From: Voacanga thouarsii
Taxonomy: Eukaryota; Streptophyta; Magnoliopsida; Gentianales; Apocynaceae
DNA: 64,000 nt
Assembly (NCBI GenBank): GCA_026120185.1
Contig: JANUWF010002273.1
Coordinates: forward strand, 2,091,001-2,155,000
Direction: 5' to 3'
Part shown: piece by piece, positions 22,573 through 34,979 of the stretch
Layout of the letters: every line of letters starts with the position of its first letter
Numbering within the stretch: position 1 is the stretch's first letter
The notes under the pieces: generated by a model
What the model was told of the DNA's origin: nothing
The model's database searches: none
What the model saw: the letters and a program-made list of their open reading frames with translations, nothing else
Position numbers and translations under genes: made by a program

Positions 22573-22908
22573 TACTACTTTCTCTGTCTCTTTTTTATTT
22601 ATTTATTTTAATTAAGATTTTATTTCAATTTTTTTATTTTATTAACAAATCAAGATGATATTAATTATTATTTTTTTACAAATATTTTTTTTAATAGAAT
22701 AAATATTATGCACTTATACTAAAAAATAAAAATAAATTAAATATATTTATAATACATAAAATTTTAAATTTTGATTATTTCTTAATAAAAAGAGAGATTC
22801 TTTTATGGTAAAATATAAAATATTAATTAATAAATCGAAAAATTTTATTTTTTTTAAAACTTATAAATCGATTAGAATAGACCGATAAAAAGAAATGAAT
22901 GGAGTATA
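22573..22908. mobile_element. MITE-like element upstream of the serine acetyltransferase gene
   Basis: Imperfect inverted ends: TACTACTTTCTCTGTCTC at the left and GAAATGAATGGAGTATA at the right, with AT-rich interior and TA at both borders. It fits the Stowaway-like pattern (TA target) but is diverged, so borders are approximate. It lies about 350 bp upstream of the gene's start codon. Confidence 0.5.
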
Positions 22909-23584
22909 TTAATAAATTGATTTTAATTTTAATATCTTCAGAAAGAGAAAATCTTATTTTTTAAAAAAATCAACATTTGATATTTTTAAATTAGGAATTA
23001 CGTACTTTCATCTGAATAAGTTACTGCATTCGCCATCATTGATGTGATAAAACAGGCTATTGGCTTTACTTGTTGATCATGGTCAAATTACGTGGTTATT
23101 TGGAAATTTGACCAAGTCCCTGGACAATAATCTTAATCTATGAGTGCTTAATAATTGAAAATTCTAACATAAATATAATTTACATAAATAAATTTCATAT
23201 ATTAGTAAATTGTATTATATGTAATGTAAAGTTTTCTAATTCCTTAATATTTTGATCGTTGAATTGGATGGAGAAGGCTCTTCTAGTTATTACAATCCTA
23301 TTGTAGGAGATTTTTCGCCCCAAAAGACCCCACGCTGACGTTTGGCATGACGTTTTTTTTTATAAGAGACATGGACAATGAAAATTGCAAAGAGAAAAAA
23401 AAACAAAAACGCCGGTGCCTAGCCATTGAGCAGCGTCTAGCTGTTACTGTACTAAGACTGTCATATATTAATGCAAGGATCATGCTCTCCCAATTGCGAC
23501 TTTTGACTGCGTCTTCTTTTTATAGAAGTTTGCTGTCATTACTGATTCAAAAGTCTTGCTAGGGATGTACTAGTTGATAAGTAA

Positions 23585-24174
23585 TATTTTCCTCATTCTA
23601 TAATATATAAGTTGTTTGATTTAATTTCACATATACTCTCTTAATTTCAAAATATTTATTCATAAAATCTTTTACACACAAATTAAGAATATTGAAAATA
23701 ATATAATAATTTAGATAAAGTTCATATTCTATTCATATTAAAAATATGATAGTTATTCGTTGGTAAAAATTTTCAAGAAGCAAGAAGAAAGAAAATTTTC
23801 AAAAAGTTATACAGTTGATTTAGAATAAATAAGAGTAAAATAGGAAGAAACCAATCATTAGTTTTAGAAATATGTTCATAAACAAATATTTTGAAACAAA
23901 ATAAAAAAGTTTCATGAATAAGTATTTTAAAACGGAGGGAGTATTAAGATTCCTAAAAATAAAATGATTTTATATTTTTTCTTCCTAAAACACTCCTATT
24001 TAAATATTTTAGAAACAAGAAAAGATGGGAGAGATAAAAAGAAGAAAAGAGAACAATAAATAAGGATAAAAATATAAAAATAATTTTAAAACTTCCTTAA
24101 AAAACTTTCAACGACTTATAATTTGAGATAGTAAAAAAATCAATAACGACTTATATTATGAGACGAAAAGAGTA
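23585..24174. mobile_element. Stowaway-like MITE family 1, second copy, interrupted
   Basis: Same family as 18962-19241: left end TATTTTCCTCATTCTATAAT, right part TTCTTCCTAAAACACTCCTA, AACGACTTATATTATGAGAC. The copy is split after CACATA by another MITE (23634-23943) and resumes TTAAGATTCCTAAAAATAAA exactly where the uninterrupted copy continues. Confidence 0.85.
23634..23943. mobile_element. Stowaway-like MITE family 2, nested
   Basis: Ends TACTCTCTTAATTTCAAAAT and ATTTTAAAACGGAGGGAGTA are inverted repeats with TA borders, flanked by the halves of a family 1 MITE. Interior AAATATTTATTCATAAA / TTCATGAATAAGTATTTT continues the inverted symmetry. A second copy lies at 33523-33795. Confidence 0.85.
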
Positions 24175-24443
24175 TTACTTTCGTTTCACAATATAAGTCG
24201 TTTTGAACTTGAAAAGTTTTTTTACAATATAAGTCGTTTATTACTCTTTTTTCACTTCTACTCATCTCTTCAATCTCTTTCTTTCCACTAATTATGACTT
24301 AACTATCTCTAATTACTAAAGTAAATAAAGATTTAATTATGGATTTTTTTTTGAAAGTTTAGTTTCAAAATTGTGTGGGATTTAAGACTCTTAATTCTTA
24401 TATATAAATCTAAAACGACATATATTGTGAAATGGGTGTAGTA
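24173..24443. mobile_element. Stowaway-like MITE family 3
   Basis: Left end TATTACTTTCGTTTCACAAT and right end ATTGTGAAATGGGTGTAGTA are inverted, with AAGTCGTTTT / AAAACGACATATA inside. It begins at the TA that ends the family 1 element, so it appears to have inserted at that TA. A related copy in opposite orientation is at 29548-29836. Confidence 0.8.
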
Positions 24444-24891
24444 TTAAATTAAGATCACTTTATTTAAATATAATTAAAAATTATTAAATATGTAATATTA
24501 AAGTAAGGTTTAAGTAGAGTTTTTTAAAAAAAAAAAAAGAAAAAATGTGTGGTGAGTATACAATAATTTTTTAAAAAATTTTAAATTATAATTATTTTAA
24601 ATTAAAATAAGAAATTTAAATTATGATAAATTAATAAAAATCTCAATCCATCTATACTTTTAACGTGAAATAAAATAAACTTCAAAAGACACCGCATCAT
24701 TTTACATAATGAAAATAATCTAGTCTATTTCTATTTTAAAAATTTGTATGATATGTTACATGTTTTAGAATCATGGAAGCCTTTTAAAATTCCTTTTGTT
24801 TTATTTATCTAGTATTTTAGAAAAAAAAATCTCATTTACAATCATCTGGGCATTTTAGAGAATCAGGAAGGTATTATGATAAGCTAGGAGT

Positions 24892-27800
24892 TGTAACACC
24901 CTTACTAAAAATAACAGCGAAAGCATATCAATATCGGGTGTCGTCCCATCTAGTTACCTAGATAAGGAGGTCTTTATAACGAAAAATCAACAGAGTATGT
25001 AAGGTTTAAATCCATACAACAACTCATACTGATGGTCACGTGCACATATATAACAAATAATCTTATACATGAAAATTTTCATTCAACATCAGTAGTAATA
25101 AGGTACATTATCCACAAGGGAAACGTCCGAGCCTAATCTGCTATCCTATGATATTGTCCTCTATCCGTAGGTTCGCTCAACTCCGAATCCTACAAAAAGG
25201 GTAAGATAAAATATACGTATGAGTGAAAAATCACTCAGTAAGTCCCGTGTGTACTAGTACTTTATTAAAGAGACAAAGTACATAAAACTTTTGTAAAATA
25301 GCGTATCATTTGTTTACTGGAAACGATTCCAAAACTCTTTAACGAAGAGTTAATTCAAAATTCTATCATTTTTGAAAAACTATATTTCAATTTCAAATCA
25401 TTGCCCCAATTTTTTTTAAAATCACAGGCACTTTTCCAATAGAAGGTCAACCTGTATGCAAGTCCCGCAGTCCTTATCTTCGGCGCCATGTAGCATTGTA
25501 TTGAGACCGCAGCCTCTAGTACTCAACCGTGCATCATCGGAATAAGTACACCGCAATGTACTTTTGCTCAGGTATACCGTAGTATACCTAGTGTCCCGCA
25601 ACACACAATCTTTTACTTGCCACCATAAGTCAGGGGTCCCAATCCTGACATCAATCACCATCGAGGCGGTAAGGAGTCAAACGCACTGAGTGTCCCCACC
25701 CGACATCCAGCAAATGACTCAAAATAAGAAGTACTCGCAAACGCGACAATTGCCAAGTGCTAAACGGCTAGTTAGGACGACTCATCTCAATGTCCTGTTA
25801 CCCTATTCGAAGTAAAACAATCTCTAGAACTAGGCTAGGTTATTAGGGTCGTCTAACTCTAACGTAGGTTAGTACAAAAATCAAAATCCTTACTGAGTAT
25901 TCAACGTTAATAATACCAACCCCGTCTGACTGATCAAACCAAAAGATTATCTGATCCCACAGGATTTTCAAATCAAAACATTTTTGGGGCAAAACTACAC
26001 TTTTCAGAATTTGATCCCATTGACTCGCAAGTTAGATCATCATTCACATAAGTTCCGCAGACCCAATCAATTCATTCCATGGCACATCAGACCAATAAAA
26101 CAATTTCAGGGATCAAAAGATCGTTTTCCAAAAATCGATCCCATCATGAGAGATCATTTTTCAAATCCATGTCAAAACAGGTTAAAGAGTTATTTTCATA
26201 CATCAAAATAAGTTTCCAGTAGTATTCGGGTCATTTTTCCCCACAAAAGTAATTTCCAAGTGTATTCAGGACATTTTATCCATACTCGATTTTCAAAAGA
26301 CTTTTCAAGGGTATTCAAGTTATTTTACCCTTATCTAATTTGAAAAGTATTCATAAAAGTTCTAATAAGAGTATTTTGATCATTTATCAAACACCCAATT
26401 CCAAAGGTTTTCATAAAACATTCCAATAAGGACATTTGGATAATTTTCTAAATACCCGATTCCAAAAGGAATTCATTCCAAGAAATCCAAAATTCTAATT
26501 CTAAAAGAAGATTAAATTCAAAGTTTTCAAACACATTTCCATAAAATATTCTAATAAGGGCATTCCAATCAATTTATAAATATCCGATTCCAAAAATCAC
26601 TATTTTTCAAAAATCCCAAGTATTTAATCCAAACAGACTAAATTCACAAAATTCATACTTTAATCATTCATTAAAGTTTCCAAGTCAATTATGAAGTTCA
26701 TTCAAACCCAAAATAGTATAAAACAAATCTTGCTCAGCTAAACCTTAAGTATATTCAGGGATTTCCAGAATGGTATAAAAAATAACATTTCATGAAAAAG
26801 TGAAGCACACTAACTTTTAAAAGGTTTTAGAAATCAAAGGGGCTCACCTCGTATCCTAACTAAACTCTTTTCATTTACGGCCCTTCAACTATCGTTTTTA
26901 CCGTTTTCAATATTCCGTTGACCGTTTACTGACAAACCTACACCAAACATCATTTTCAAATCAAATCGTGTTTTGTCGAAAAATAGCCAACAGGTGGCTG
27001 GAGTCTAGCCAATGTGCCCGATGGTTAGCTGATGTTCAACCGACGTTTAGCCGACGGAGCTGACAGTTAAGGAAAACGTTCAACTTTCATTCACGTCGTT
27101 TTTTCGTTATTTGATCAATTCTTTCGTTTTCCTTTTCTCACATCCTTTACCCTTCATATACAAGGGATTCATTTCATATTTCCCATTTATTTCATTAAAA
27201 ATCACACAATTAATCATCCTTAAGTTCATCCATTTTCGGACTCATTTTTCTGGAATTTCACTGCTTGACACATGATTTTGTTTTGCACATAACTTTCAAT
27301 CCACAACTCCGATTTGGCTCTATGATATACAACAACGACCGTAAGGCTCTTAACTTTAATTCTATATTGACCTTTTTGAGAGTTTTGGTTCTTGTAACAC
27401 AAGACAGGGCAAAAATACCCCCAATAATTTTACCTCAATCCACTATTCATGTTTTCCTTTGTTCTTCTTTAGTCTCTAACATCTTGAAGCCATTAATTCA
27501 TTCAATTTTTCTTCAAATAATCTTTAAATATGTGATTTTCAGATTCCAATAGCTCACAAGAATCATACTTATTCAACACAAATTCATCTTTTCTAATCAA
27601 AAGCTAGTGTAATTCATTTTTCCAACTAAGTAAATTCCATTTTTACTCTACTTTGATCATCATCTCCTCAACCGGAAACAACCCTTTAAGCCACCATAAT
27701 TATTAAGTTCTTCTTCATACAAAACATCATTCAAAAACCTTTAGACAACTGGCACCTATATAAGCATATACAGGGTTCATACACAAAAGTTCACAAACTC

Positions 27801-28787
27801 TAACTTTGATCTAAAATCAAGATATGAAAATCATATTTTTATATTAAAATTCATATCAATGTAATCACCGTAATGAGATATACAACTTTAATTCTTAAAG
27901 TATAGGATTTCACCTTGTGTATAGGATTGTTTTGGCTTGATCTTGCTCCAAGCAAACTAAGAACACATCAAGAAATACACACTTTTCTTTCTCCCACTTT
28001 TTCTATTTTTTCTTGATTTTTCCTTTCATTTTCTTCCTTGTTTCTTCCTTCCTTCTTCTTTTGTGCCTTTGGCTAGTTTCTCTCCTAAATCCACTGCCAT
28101 TCTTGGTCAAAATAATGACCAATAGGATTTTGCTCAATTAAATAAATGGTGGCTACTTTACACGTGTCGCTATCTTGTTTTTTTTGTATTTTCTTAATTA
28201 TTTTGCAAAGTTTATTTAAGAAGTCTTACATGTATGAATATTTCATGCATCCTCTTATTATTTGACACTTGTTTTTTACCACCAATCACAAGAAGTTACA
28301 TGTCTCATTTCAACAGCATTTCCCTATTTTCTTCAGAAATGACCAAAATTAGGTCCGTACGAGAAAATATTTTATTTCACCATTCAACTCCAAAAATTCC
28401 ACTAGATCTATTGGTAATACTTAAATTCTTTGATTCTTTGTCTACTTGGTCAAATTTACGGTCAAAGTTGCTGGCGCAGTCAAAATGACGAAAATGCCCA
28501 CAATACTCCAAGTAACCTAATTCACACCAAAACGTGCGTTTCATCACACTGATCAATTTCTCTTTTCAGAGTACCCTACAATTCTTATTTTGTTAATAAT
28601 AATAGCCTTCCGAAAATTTAGGATACAGGTAGAACAAATTCAATAATTACATTCAGGTCCCGACAAGATATTATTATACCAAAATATTCGTCTCATTATA
28701 CCAATCATCTTTTGTTTTGGCTATTGATATAAATTCTCATCATATTACAAATAGTAGTTAATTGAAAGTAAAAGCTGAGGTGTTATA
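24892..28787 (-). mobile_element. Giant solo LTR, copy A (3.9 kb)
   Basis: Starts TGTAACACCC and ends GAGGTGTTATA (inverted ends), flanked by GGAGT (24887-24891) and GGAAT (28788-28792), a 5-bp duplication with one mismatch. It has no coding capacity. Near its start it shares CGGGTGTCGTCCC, GGTCTTTATAACG and AGTAAGTCCCGTGTGTACT with copies at 44547 and 52371, and TCTAACGTAGGTTAGTAC (about 25858) with the last. Copy C keeps a primer binding site next to the TGTAA end, so sense runs on the minus strand. Confidence 0.8.
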
Positions 28788-29072
28788 GGAATAGTATAAG
28801 AAGAATATCATTAAAATCCATTAAAATCTACCTAAAAATTTTATAATTTAAAAAGAGAATTTAGCTTTAACATAACTTATATTATAAAATAGAGATAATT
28901 TTTTTTCTCCTCAACATTACCTATAGCTTTTATTATTTCACTAACGTGTGATCCTATTACGTTTCAACTTTATAACTAATTTTGCAACTTTTAGGAAGGT
29001 TAATCTAGTTTCTTTATTTTTAAAAAAAAAGTTATTGACTTAAAAACTTCATTAATTCATATGTTAAAATCT

Positions 29073-29110
29073 TTAATAATAATAATAATAATAATAGTAG
29101 TAGTAGTAGA
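29073..29110. repeat. (AAT)n(AGT)n microsatellite
   Basis: AAT units followed by AGT units. Confidence 0.9.
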
Positions 29111-29147
29111 ACTAGTTTGACGAAGTACATATGATTTAGGAACTGGG

Positions 29148-29390
29148 ATATAAGTCGAGTGGCTCAGGCATGAAAGCTTAAAGCTTTGAGGAGGTCGCAT
29201 TCGGGGTTCGAATCTCCTACATCGTGAGGGGATTTTTCTATCTGACTAGAAGGTGCACATCCTCAATGTATCCTCAATTCTAATTGTGAGGCCGATTGAT
29301 GCAGGTAGATGTAAACATCTTGTCTTATACCTTTTGAGGCTTTCTACGTAAAAAGGACAACCTCGGATTGAAATGAAAAGAAGGCGTAAA
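29148..29390 (+). mobile_element. tRNA-derived SINE
   Basis: GTCGAGTGGCTCAGGCA (about 29154-29170) resembles an A box of a Leu/Ser-type tRNA, and GGTTCGAATC (29215-29224) is a B box. The spacing fits a long-variable-arm tRNA ancestor. A tRNA-unrelated body follows to roughly 29390. The 3' border and target duplication were not resolved. Confidence 0.65.
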
Positions 29391-29547
29391 TTTGTGAGGA
29401 TTTTCCAACTTCAAATGCAGTATTGTAACTTGCAAGATACGCTTTGCTTCCGCTAGGTTCAAGCAGACAACTTGAATTGAATTTTGCCAAATAATGATAA
29501 ATTTTGCTTTCGTTCTCTCTCAAGTCTTTATCATTTTGGTCAATTTA

Positions 29548-29836
29548 TACTATTTTCGCTTCATATTAGAAATCGTTTTAAACTTATATATAAAAATTAA
29601 GAGTTTATAAATTTCAAACAATTTTAAAATTAAAATTTTAAAAATATCTTTAATTAAGTCTTTATCAACTTTGATAATTGAAAAAAATTTGGTCATAATT
29701 AATAGAAAACGAGAGATTGTAAGAAGGGATAGAGTTAGAAAAAAATAACAAATTTTTATAAAACTTTATAAAATAACTTATATTATGAAAAAAAATTCAA
29801 ATTTAAAATGACTTATATTATGAAATTGATATAATA
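29548..29836. mobile_element. Stowaway-like MITE family 3, second copy (inverted)
   Basis: TACTATTTTCGCTTCATATT at the left and CTTATATTATGAAATTGATA before the right border match the family at 24173-24443 in reverse orientation, including the internal AATTAAGAGT and CAATTTTAAAATTAAA segments. Confidence 0.7.
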
Positions 29837-30017
29837 TTATATATTACTACTCTCTATTGAATTGACCACGCATTAAAAGCAATTGGAAGTTTTTTTCAAG
29901 GCATTTTAAATAGAAAATTCATATTAACTTGCTGTCATTATCTCTTGGATTTAACTTTGATGAATTTAAAATGTAACAAAAACTAGATATTGTTAAATCC
30001 GTATAGGGACGCCATTT

Positions 30018-30165
30018 TAGGGATGGCAATGGGGCGAGTTGGTATGGACTGAAAATTCCGCCTGTGGCCTTATAACACGGCCATTTCTCCCCGGCTGATC
30101 CCTACTCCAGAGAGATGCAGGGATTTCCGTCTCTGGCCAGGCCTATTCCAAAATAGGGAATTGAG
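30018..30165. mobile_element. hAT-type element fragment
   Basis: TAGGGATGGCAAT (30018-30030) is a hAT terminus identical in type to the one at 17495-17507, followed by GC-richer sequence (CGCCTGTGGCC, CTCCCCGGCTGATCC). No partner terminus was found before sequence becomes AT-rich again. Confidence 0.5.
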
Positions 30166-30332
30166 ACAGAAGATATAATATAATGACTCAAATTGTTTTT
30201 TCGCACATTATTTTATACAAAATATATTTGTCAATTATTACAGATCTTTCTTAATTCCTTTGGTTATAATTGTTTAAGTGACAATCTAATGGTCAAGTGT
30301 TTAATTTGTAGTTTACTAGACAAGAAATCTAA

Positions 30333-30333
<1 letters not shown>

Positions 30334-30365
<32 letters not shown>

Positions 30366-30386
30366 TATATATTTATATATATTATA
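30334..30386. repeat. (CT)n(CA)n(TA)n microsatellite
   Basis: Consecutive CT, CA and TA dinucleotide tracts. Confidence 0.9.
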
Positions 30387-31655
30387 AAAATCTTGATACT
30401 TAGACTACACAAAGATTTTTTTTAAAAATTTTTTTTTAAAAAAACTATCTTATATTTAAAGATGAGAAATTTGCCTAAATTATTTTATTTTGGCCATAAG
30501 ACTCTTATATATACACACACTCACTCTTGTCAGCTATCTCGTGTGAGGCTAGGTACCCCTACCATCTTTAGTTAATTATTTTTTCCTAGTGATACATTTA
30601 GAACAGTGAATTTATATAGTATTTTACGATAATAATATATTTTAAAATATTTTAAAATAAATTTATAAAATGATCGAGATTTATTTAAATATATTTATGA
30701 ATGAATTTATATAATAAATAATTTTAATTTTAACTAAATAAGTAGTTAAACAATCTTTATATATATCTTTACAATATCAAATAAACAAATTTATACAACA
30801 TTGAAGAATTTACTTAACATATACTTAAATTCCCCTTTCTAATGATTCTAGCATTTTTTTTTTCCAATTTTGGAAGATTTGGATTGTAAGTGAGGTTTTC
30901 TTCAACAAATGTAAAAGTTTCATTTGCATAACAAGTTTTAAAAATGCTTTTGCATCCTCAAAAAATGAAAGAAAGAAGGAAGAAAGAAAGTCCAAATTTT
31001 ATCTAAAATGTTTTGATAGAGTCACGTCTCTCGAAAGATATTCTTAAATTTTAGACTTTTAAATCAAAAATTTCATATTCACTCGTATTAATTAAATTTT
31101 TACCCTTTTCTTTTCCTTCTAAAGAATATATCATATCTTTGATTTTTTACCTTGTGTAATCTTTTATTAAATTCTACTAAAAATCTTACCACTTAGTGTT
31201 CAATATTCTCCCCACTTATATTTTTAAAGATTTTTTATATTTGAATTGATCAGTCATTTTGTAAAATAATAAACACATTTACTATTTTTTTCCAATTGTA
31301 CCCTAATCAATTATTATTTCACTAAACTATGATATAATTGATTTTCAAATTCTAAAATAATTCAATAATTTTTTAAGTAATTTAGTATTTTTTGGTCTAA
31401 AAACTTTATATTAAACATTTATTAATATGTATGTTCTGTTTAATAAGGTCACATATTTTAAAATGAAAGAAGTATAAATTAAAGAGAAGGGCCAACTATT
31501 ACTTATCATTCTTGGAGAAGGGCAATTATGTCAACTTACTTTTTTGTCAGTCTGCTTTTTACCATTTCCTCCCTTCTATTTTCTTTTGAAGTTTGGGCTC
31601 GCACAAGTTGGTGCATGAAACTTGTGCGACAAATTATAAATATTACATATATAAA
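30387..31655. other. AT-rich intergenic sequence, nothing recognised
   Basis: No supported reading frame or paired terminal repeat was seen in this 1.3-kb stretch. Confidence 0.5.
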
Positions 31656-32082
31656 TATTCTTTCCGTTCACAAATAATTGTTCTAATTTTCTTTTTTAAT
31701 TTGTCCAAAAATAACTGTTCACTTTTCTAAATATATGATGTATTTAATTACTTTTTTAATTTTAACCTTAGCACAATTTTCTATCAATTAATTAGTATTA
31801 CAATTATCTATACTGAAGTTATTTTAACCAACAATAAAATTACGTTATCTTATAAAAATAGTCAAAAATATAATTTAATGAGGTGATATGGGTGAAAAGA
31901 AGAATTATTAGAGTAGTATAATTAAAGGAGTTGTGAGATTTAAATTAATAATATGAGAAAGATAATAAAAATATTTCAAAAGGTATAATAGATATTTTAA
32001 TCATTTATATTATAGAATTTTATAATTCCTTAATATGCGTAATTTTTATAATTAGATCAATTATTTATGGATAGAGGGAATA
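31656..32082. mobile_element. Stowaway-like MITE family 4
   Basis: Left end TATTCTTTCCGTTCACAAAT and right end TTATTTATGGATAGAGGGAA followed by TA are inverted repeats with TA borders, and the symmetry continues with AATTGTTCTAAT / AATTAGATCAATT. The element is 427 bp and non-coding. Confidence 0.75.
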
Positions 32083-32399
32083 TGTAAATATTATACGAAC
32101 AGGTTTTTAAAATGATCAAAATGATATGTTTTATTAAAAAAAAATTTTGACACAAAATTACTTTTTTCAATGTCAAATTATTATAATTTTTAATTTTGAC
32201 TGTCAAATTGTGCATAAGTTCGTACACAATGTGCGCCGCCCCAAATCCCTTCGTTTGTTGGGTTCTAACAACAATTAAATTCCCGTCTCAAAAATCTCAA
32301 CAGCTCATCCCACATTCCCCCTGTACCAATCTTCTAGCCACACCATCCGGACTCCCAAGCTCACATTTCAGTTTCTCTCCCACCTTGCAGCTCCAGATC

Positions 32400-32880
32400 C
32401 CATGACCAGTGATCTCACACCTCGGCAATCCCCTATCCTCCATAGCCATTTCTCCCCACCCCCTCTTTTTTCATGACCTAACTCCCCCTTGTCTGAGAAC
32501 CCCCTTTTATGTTTTGACTGCAACCACCGGGACTGCCGCCACCGCCACCGCCACCGTCACCGTCACCATGCCAGCTATCATTACTCCCACCGTGGCTATG
32601 ATTGTCCTGAAAAAGGAACCTAAACTTGAGCCGGTGGATGAACCGAGCCACCTGGGATCTTCCAGTCGCCCCTGCCATTTTACCTCAGCTACTCAAACAA
32701 CTCGGGTAGCAATTCTAGTTTTACTCTCAGTTCATCTCCATATACGCCCCTTCCACCCCCAACTTCTATTCCAGAAAATGTACCATCGTCCTCGAATGAT
32801 TACTCAAATGTTTATTCCAAATTTTATTGAATTTTGGAGCTTTTCCGTACGGCTTTTGCGCAAGGAATGCACAATAGTTG
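32400..32880 (+). pseudogene. SUVH9/SUVH2-like N-terminal fragment (histone H3K9 methyltransferase family)
   Basis: 32517-32650 encodes an Ala/Thr-rich stretch leading into IVLKKEPKLEPVDEP. In another frame, near 32730-32880, SSPYTPLPPPTSIPENVPS is followed by NVYSKFY, a TGA stop, then ELFRTAFAQGM. This order (KxEPKLEP, Ser/Pro-rich linker, VYSxFxRISELFRTAFA) is how I remember the N-terminus of SUVH2/SUVH9 proteins, which act in RNA-directed DNA methylation. SRA, pre-SET and SET domains are absent downstream, so only the N-terminal ~150 residues are present. A frameshift and CGA-to-TGA type stop disable it. Assignment is from motif memory only. Confidence 0.5.
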
Positions 32881-32897
32881 AATATACTAACGTGTAA

Positions 32898-33522
32898 TTC
32901 TCTAACCTCTTATTTTACTCACAGTACCTAATTTATGAATTCTAGCCATTTATTTTACTTCCTGGTACTTAATTTATGAATTCAAAATCACCACGTTAAT
33001 TTTATATTATTTTAAAAGAATTGTAAATTCATTAGTAACAATTAAATAGTATTTTGCATATGTTGATATTATGGAGTGGGAGATTTGCAACAACTCCCGT
33101 CATCATCTTTAGTGTTAAATATTATATACATGTATATATATATATTATATATGTAAAAAATGAAGCATACCATTATAATATGTGAAAGTATTATAGGTAA
33201 CACGTAATTAAATAAACTTTTTTAAAAGAAAAAGAAAAATTATATATAAATTTATTTAAAATTTTAATTAATTAAATTAATATATATATATGTATATATA
33301 TAATATTAATACATTAAATTTGAATAACATAACAACCCGTACAACGCAGGAGATATCGGCCTAATATTAGAAAAAGTTAAAAGAGATTTTAATCTAATAA
33401 AAAATACTTAAACTTACAAACATTTTAGATTTAGATATTATCCGATAGCATCTAAAGTGCACCTGTCCTTCTTGGTGTTAGAGCCCATAATTAAATTTAT
33501 ATTGTATAGATATGATCTTAAA
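32898..33522. other. AT-rich sequence, no gene recognised
   Basis: Short TA-rich tracts and no supported reading frame. Confidence 0.5.
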
Positions 33523-33795
33523 TACTTCATTCGTTTCAAAATATTTATTTATGTACATATTTTTAGAATTAATGATTAGTTTCTTCCCATTTTACCTCAA
33601 TTTATTCTAAATCGATTACACAACTTTCTAAAACTTTTTTCTCTTCTTATTTTTTGAAATTTTTACTAACCAATAGCTATCATATTTTTAATATAGGTAG
33701 AATAAAAACTTTATTTAAATTATAGTATTATTTTCAACATCCTTAATTTGTGTGCAAAGGGTTTCATGAACAAATATTTTAAAATATAAGAAGTA
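33523..33795. mobile_element. Stowaway-like MITE family 2, second copy
   Basis: TACTTCATTCGTTTCAAAAT at the left and AAATATAAGAAGTA at the right, with internal TTTCTTCCCATTTTACCTC and GCAAAGGGTTTCATGAA, matching the nested MITE at 23634-23943 in reverse orientation. Confidence 0.75.
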
Positions 33796-34129
33796 TCAAT
33801 TAAAAGCGACTTTAGACTTGGTGAGTAAATATAAACATCTTCAAATTACTGATGTTTATGCCCTGAATAGAGCCTTTATAGTTACTCTCTTTATCTTATG
33901 AAATTGGAAATTGAAGATATTTATGGCCAATTAAAGACACTTAGTTCTATGTAATATACAACGGATATTAGAAAAATAAAATACTTAAACCTGGAATTAA
34001 TAGGAAAAACTAAGAATAGAATTCAGTGTGGTAAACATAGACATACTTGTTTTTTTTATCCACCAGTATCACATAGTTTACTTGGAGATAATAAATAGTA
34101 GTATAGTAGTTTGATGGATTTAGTAATTA

Positions 34130-34510
34130 GTATTAGAATACATTAGAGATAAAAATAAAACACTCAAACAGTTAACAAAAAAATTAGAATATATACAAAA
34201 ATAAAACAATTAGAACATTTAAAGCAAATTAGGCAAGAACAAAAATTGCAAACAAACGGTAACAATAAGAAGTTTTTAGTAAAACTTGAAAATCAATCAC
34301 AAGAATTAGAAAAGTCATATAAGGCTATTAAATCATATAGAAAAACTTATTCTTAATTGATGCCTTTAGAAGATAATTTAGATTATAAAATGTGTTTTTT
34401 GGAATTAAAAAAGTATCATCCATAGTATTTAGGATTTACGAATTATCTAGGAACATTTAAGTCAGATAAGATATATTTAAAACAAAATAATATATAGATA
34501 ACACAGTTAA
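34130..34510 (+). pseudogene. Degenerate coding remnant with coiled-coil character
   Basis: Two adjoining frames give TLKQLTKKLEYIQK then KQLEHLKQIRQEQKLQTNG, KLENQSQELEKSYKAIKSY and, after a stop, LELKKYHP and YLGFTNYLGTFKSDKI. The Lys/Glu/Gln-rich heptad-like pattern suggests a coiled coil. No family is recognised. A retroelement or pararetroviral accessory protein is possible but unsupported. Confidence 0.3.
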
Positions 34511-34720
34511 TTAAAATTTGTGGAAAACTAAAACGTCTAGAAAAATGTCTAACAGCTCTAAGCCTAGAACAAGAAATCGACAATTTGGCCTATTTGGCCT
34601 ATCACGCCTAATCGCAATCCTCCAATTAATTAGAGAACTTGTGACTCCCTTAGGAGTCGAATCTAAGACCTCCTTTATGGAAGGTTGAGGCTCAGCCACT
34701 TGGTCAAGTCTGATTGCTTG
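34505..34720 (-). mobile_element. tRNA-derived SINE, minus strand
   Basis: On the minus strand GACCAAGTGGCTGAG (34705-34691) resembles an A box and AGATTCGACT (34664-34655) a diverged B box. A unique body follows toward 34505 and contains two adjacent AGGCCAAAT units. It is a different sequence from the SINE at 29148, with the same Leu/Ser-type promoter style. Confidence 0.55.
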
Positions 34721-34979
34721 ATCATATCTTTTTTTTATATAATTATTTAAACTATTTTCAACATTTGGTATTTTTTTTCAAATATTAGTATTATAACAAA
34801 ATATAATAATCATATTAAATTTACTAAGAAACCATATTATTCAAGTTTTTTTCCTTGAAAGAAAAGCTAAGCTCTTTGTGATTACGCTAAGTAGGCGCCC
34901 AAAGAGAGCACAACCAAAATTGGGCTTTTTATTAAAAAAAGGTGATAGCCTGAGAGCAGGCAAAACAGTCTCAAGCCTA

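Noticed and set aside
29148..29230. Possible functional tRNA gene
   Set aside because: A and B boxes are present but no cloverleaf with paired acceptor ends can be drawn; a SINE head fits better.
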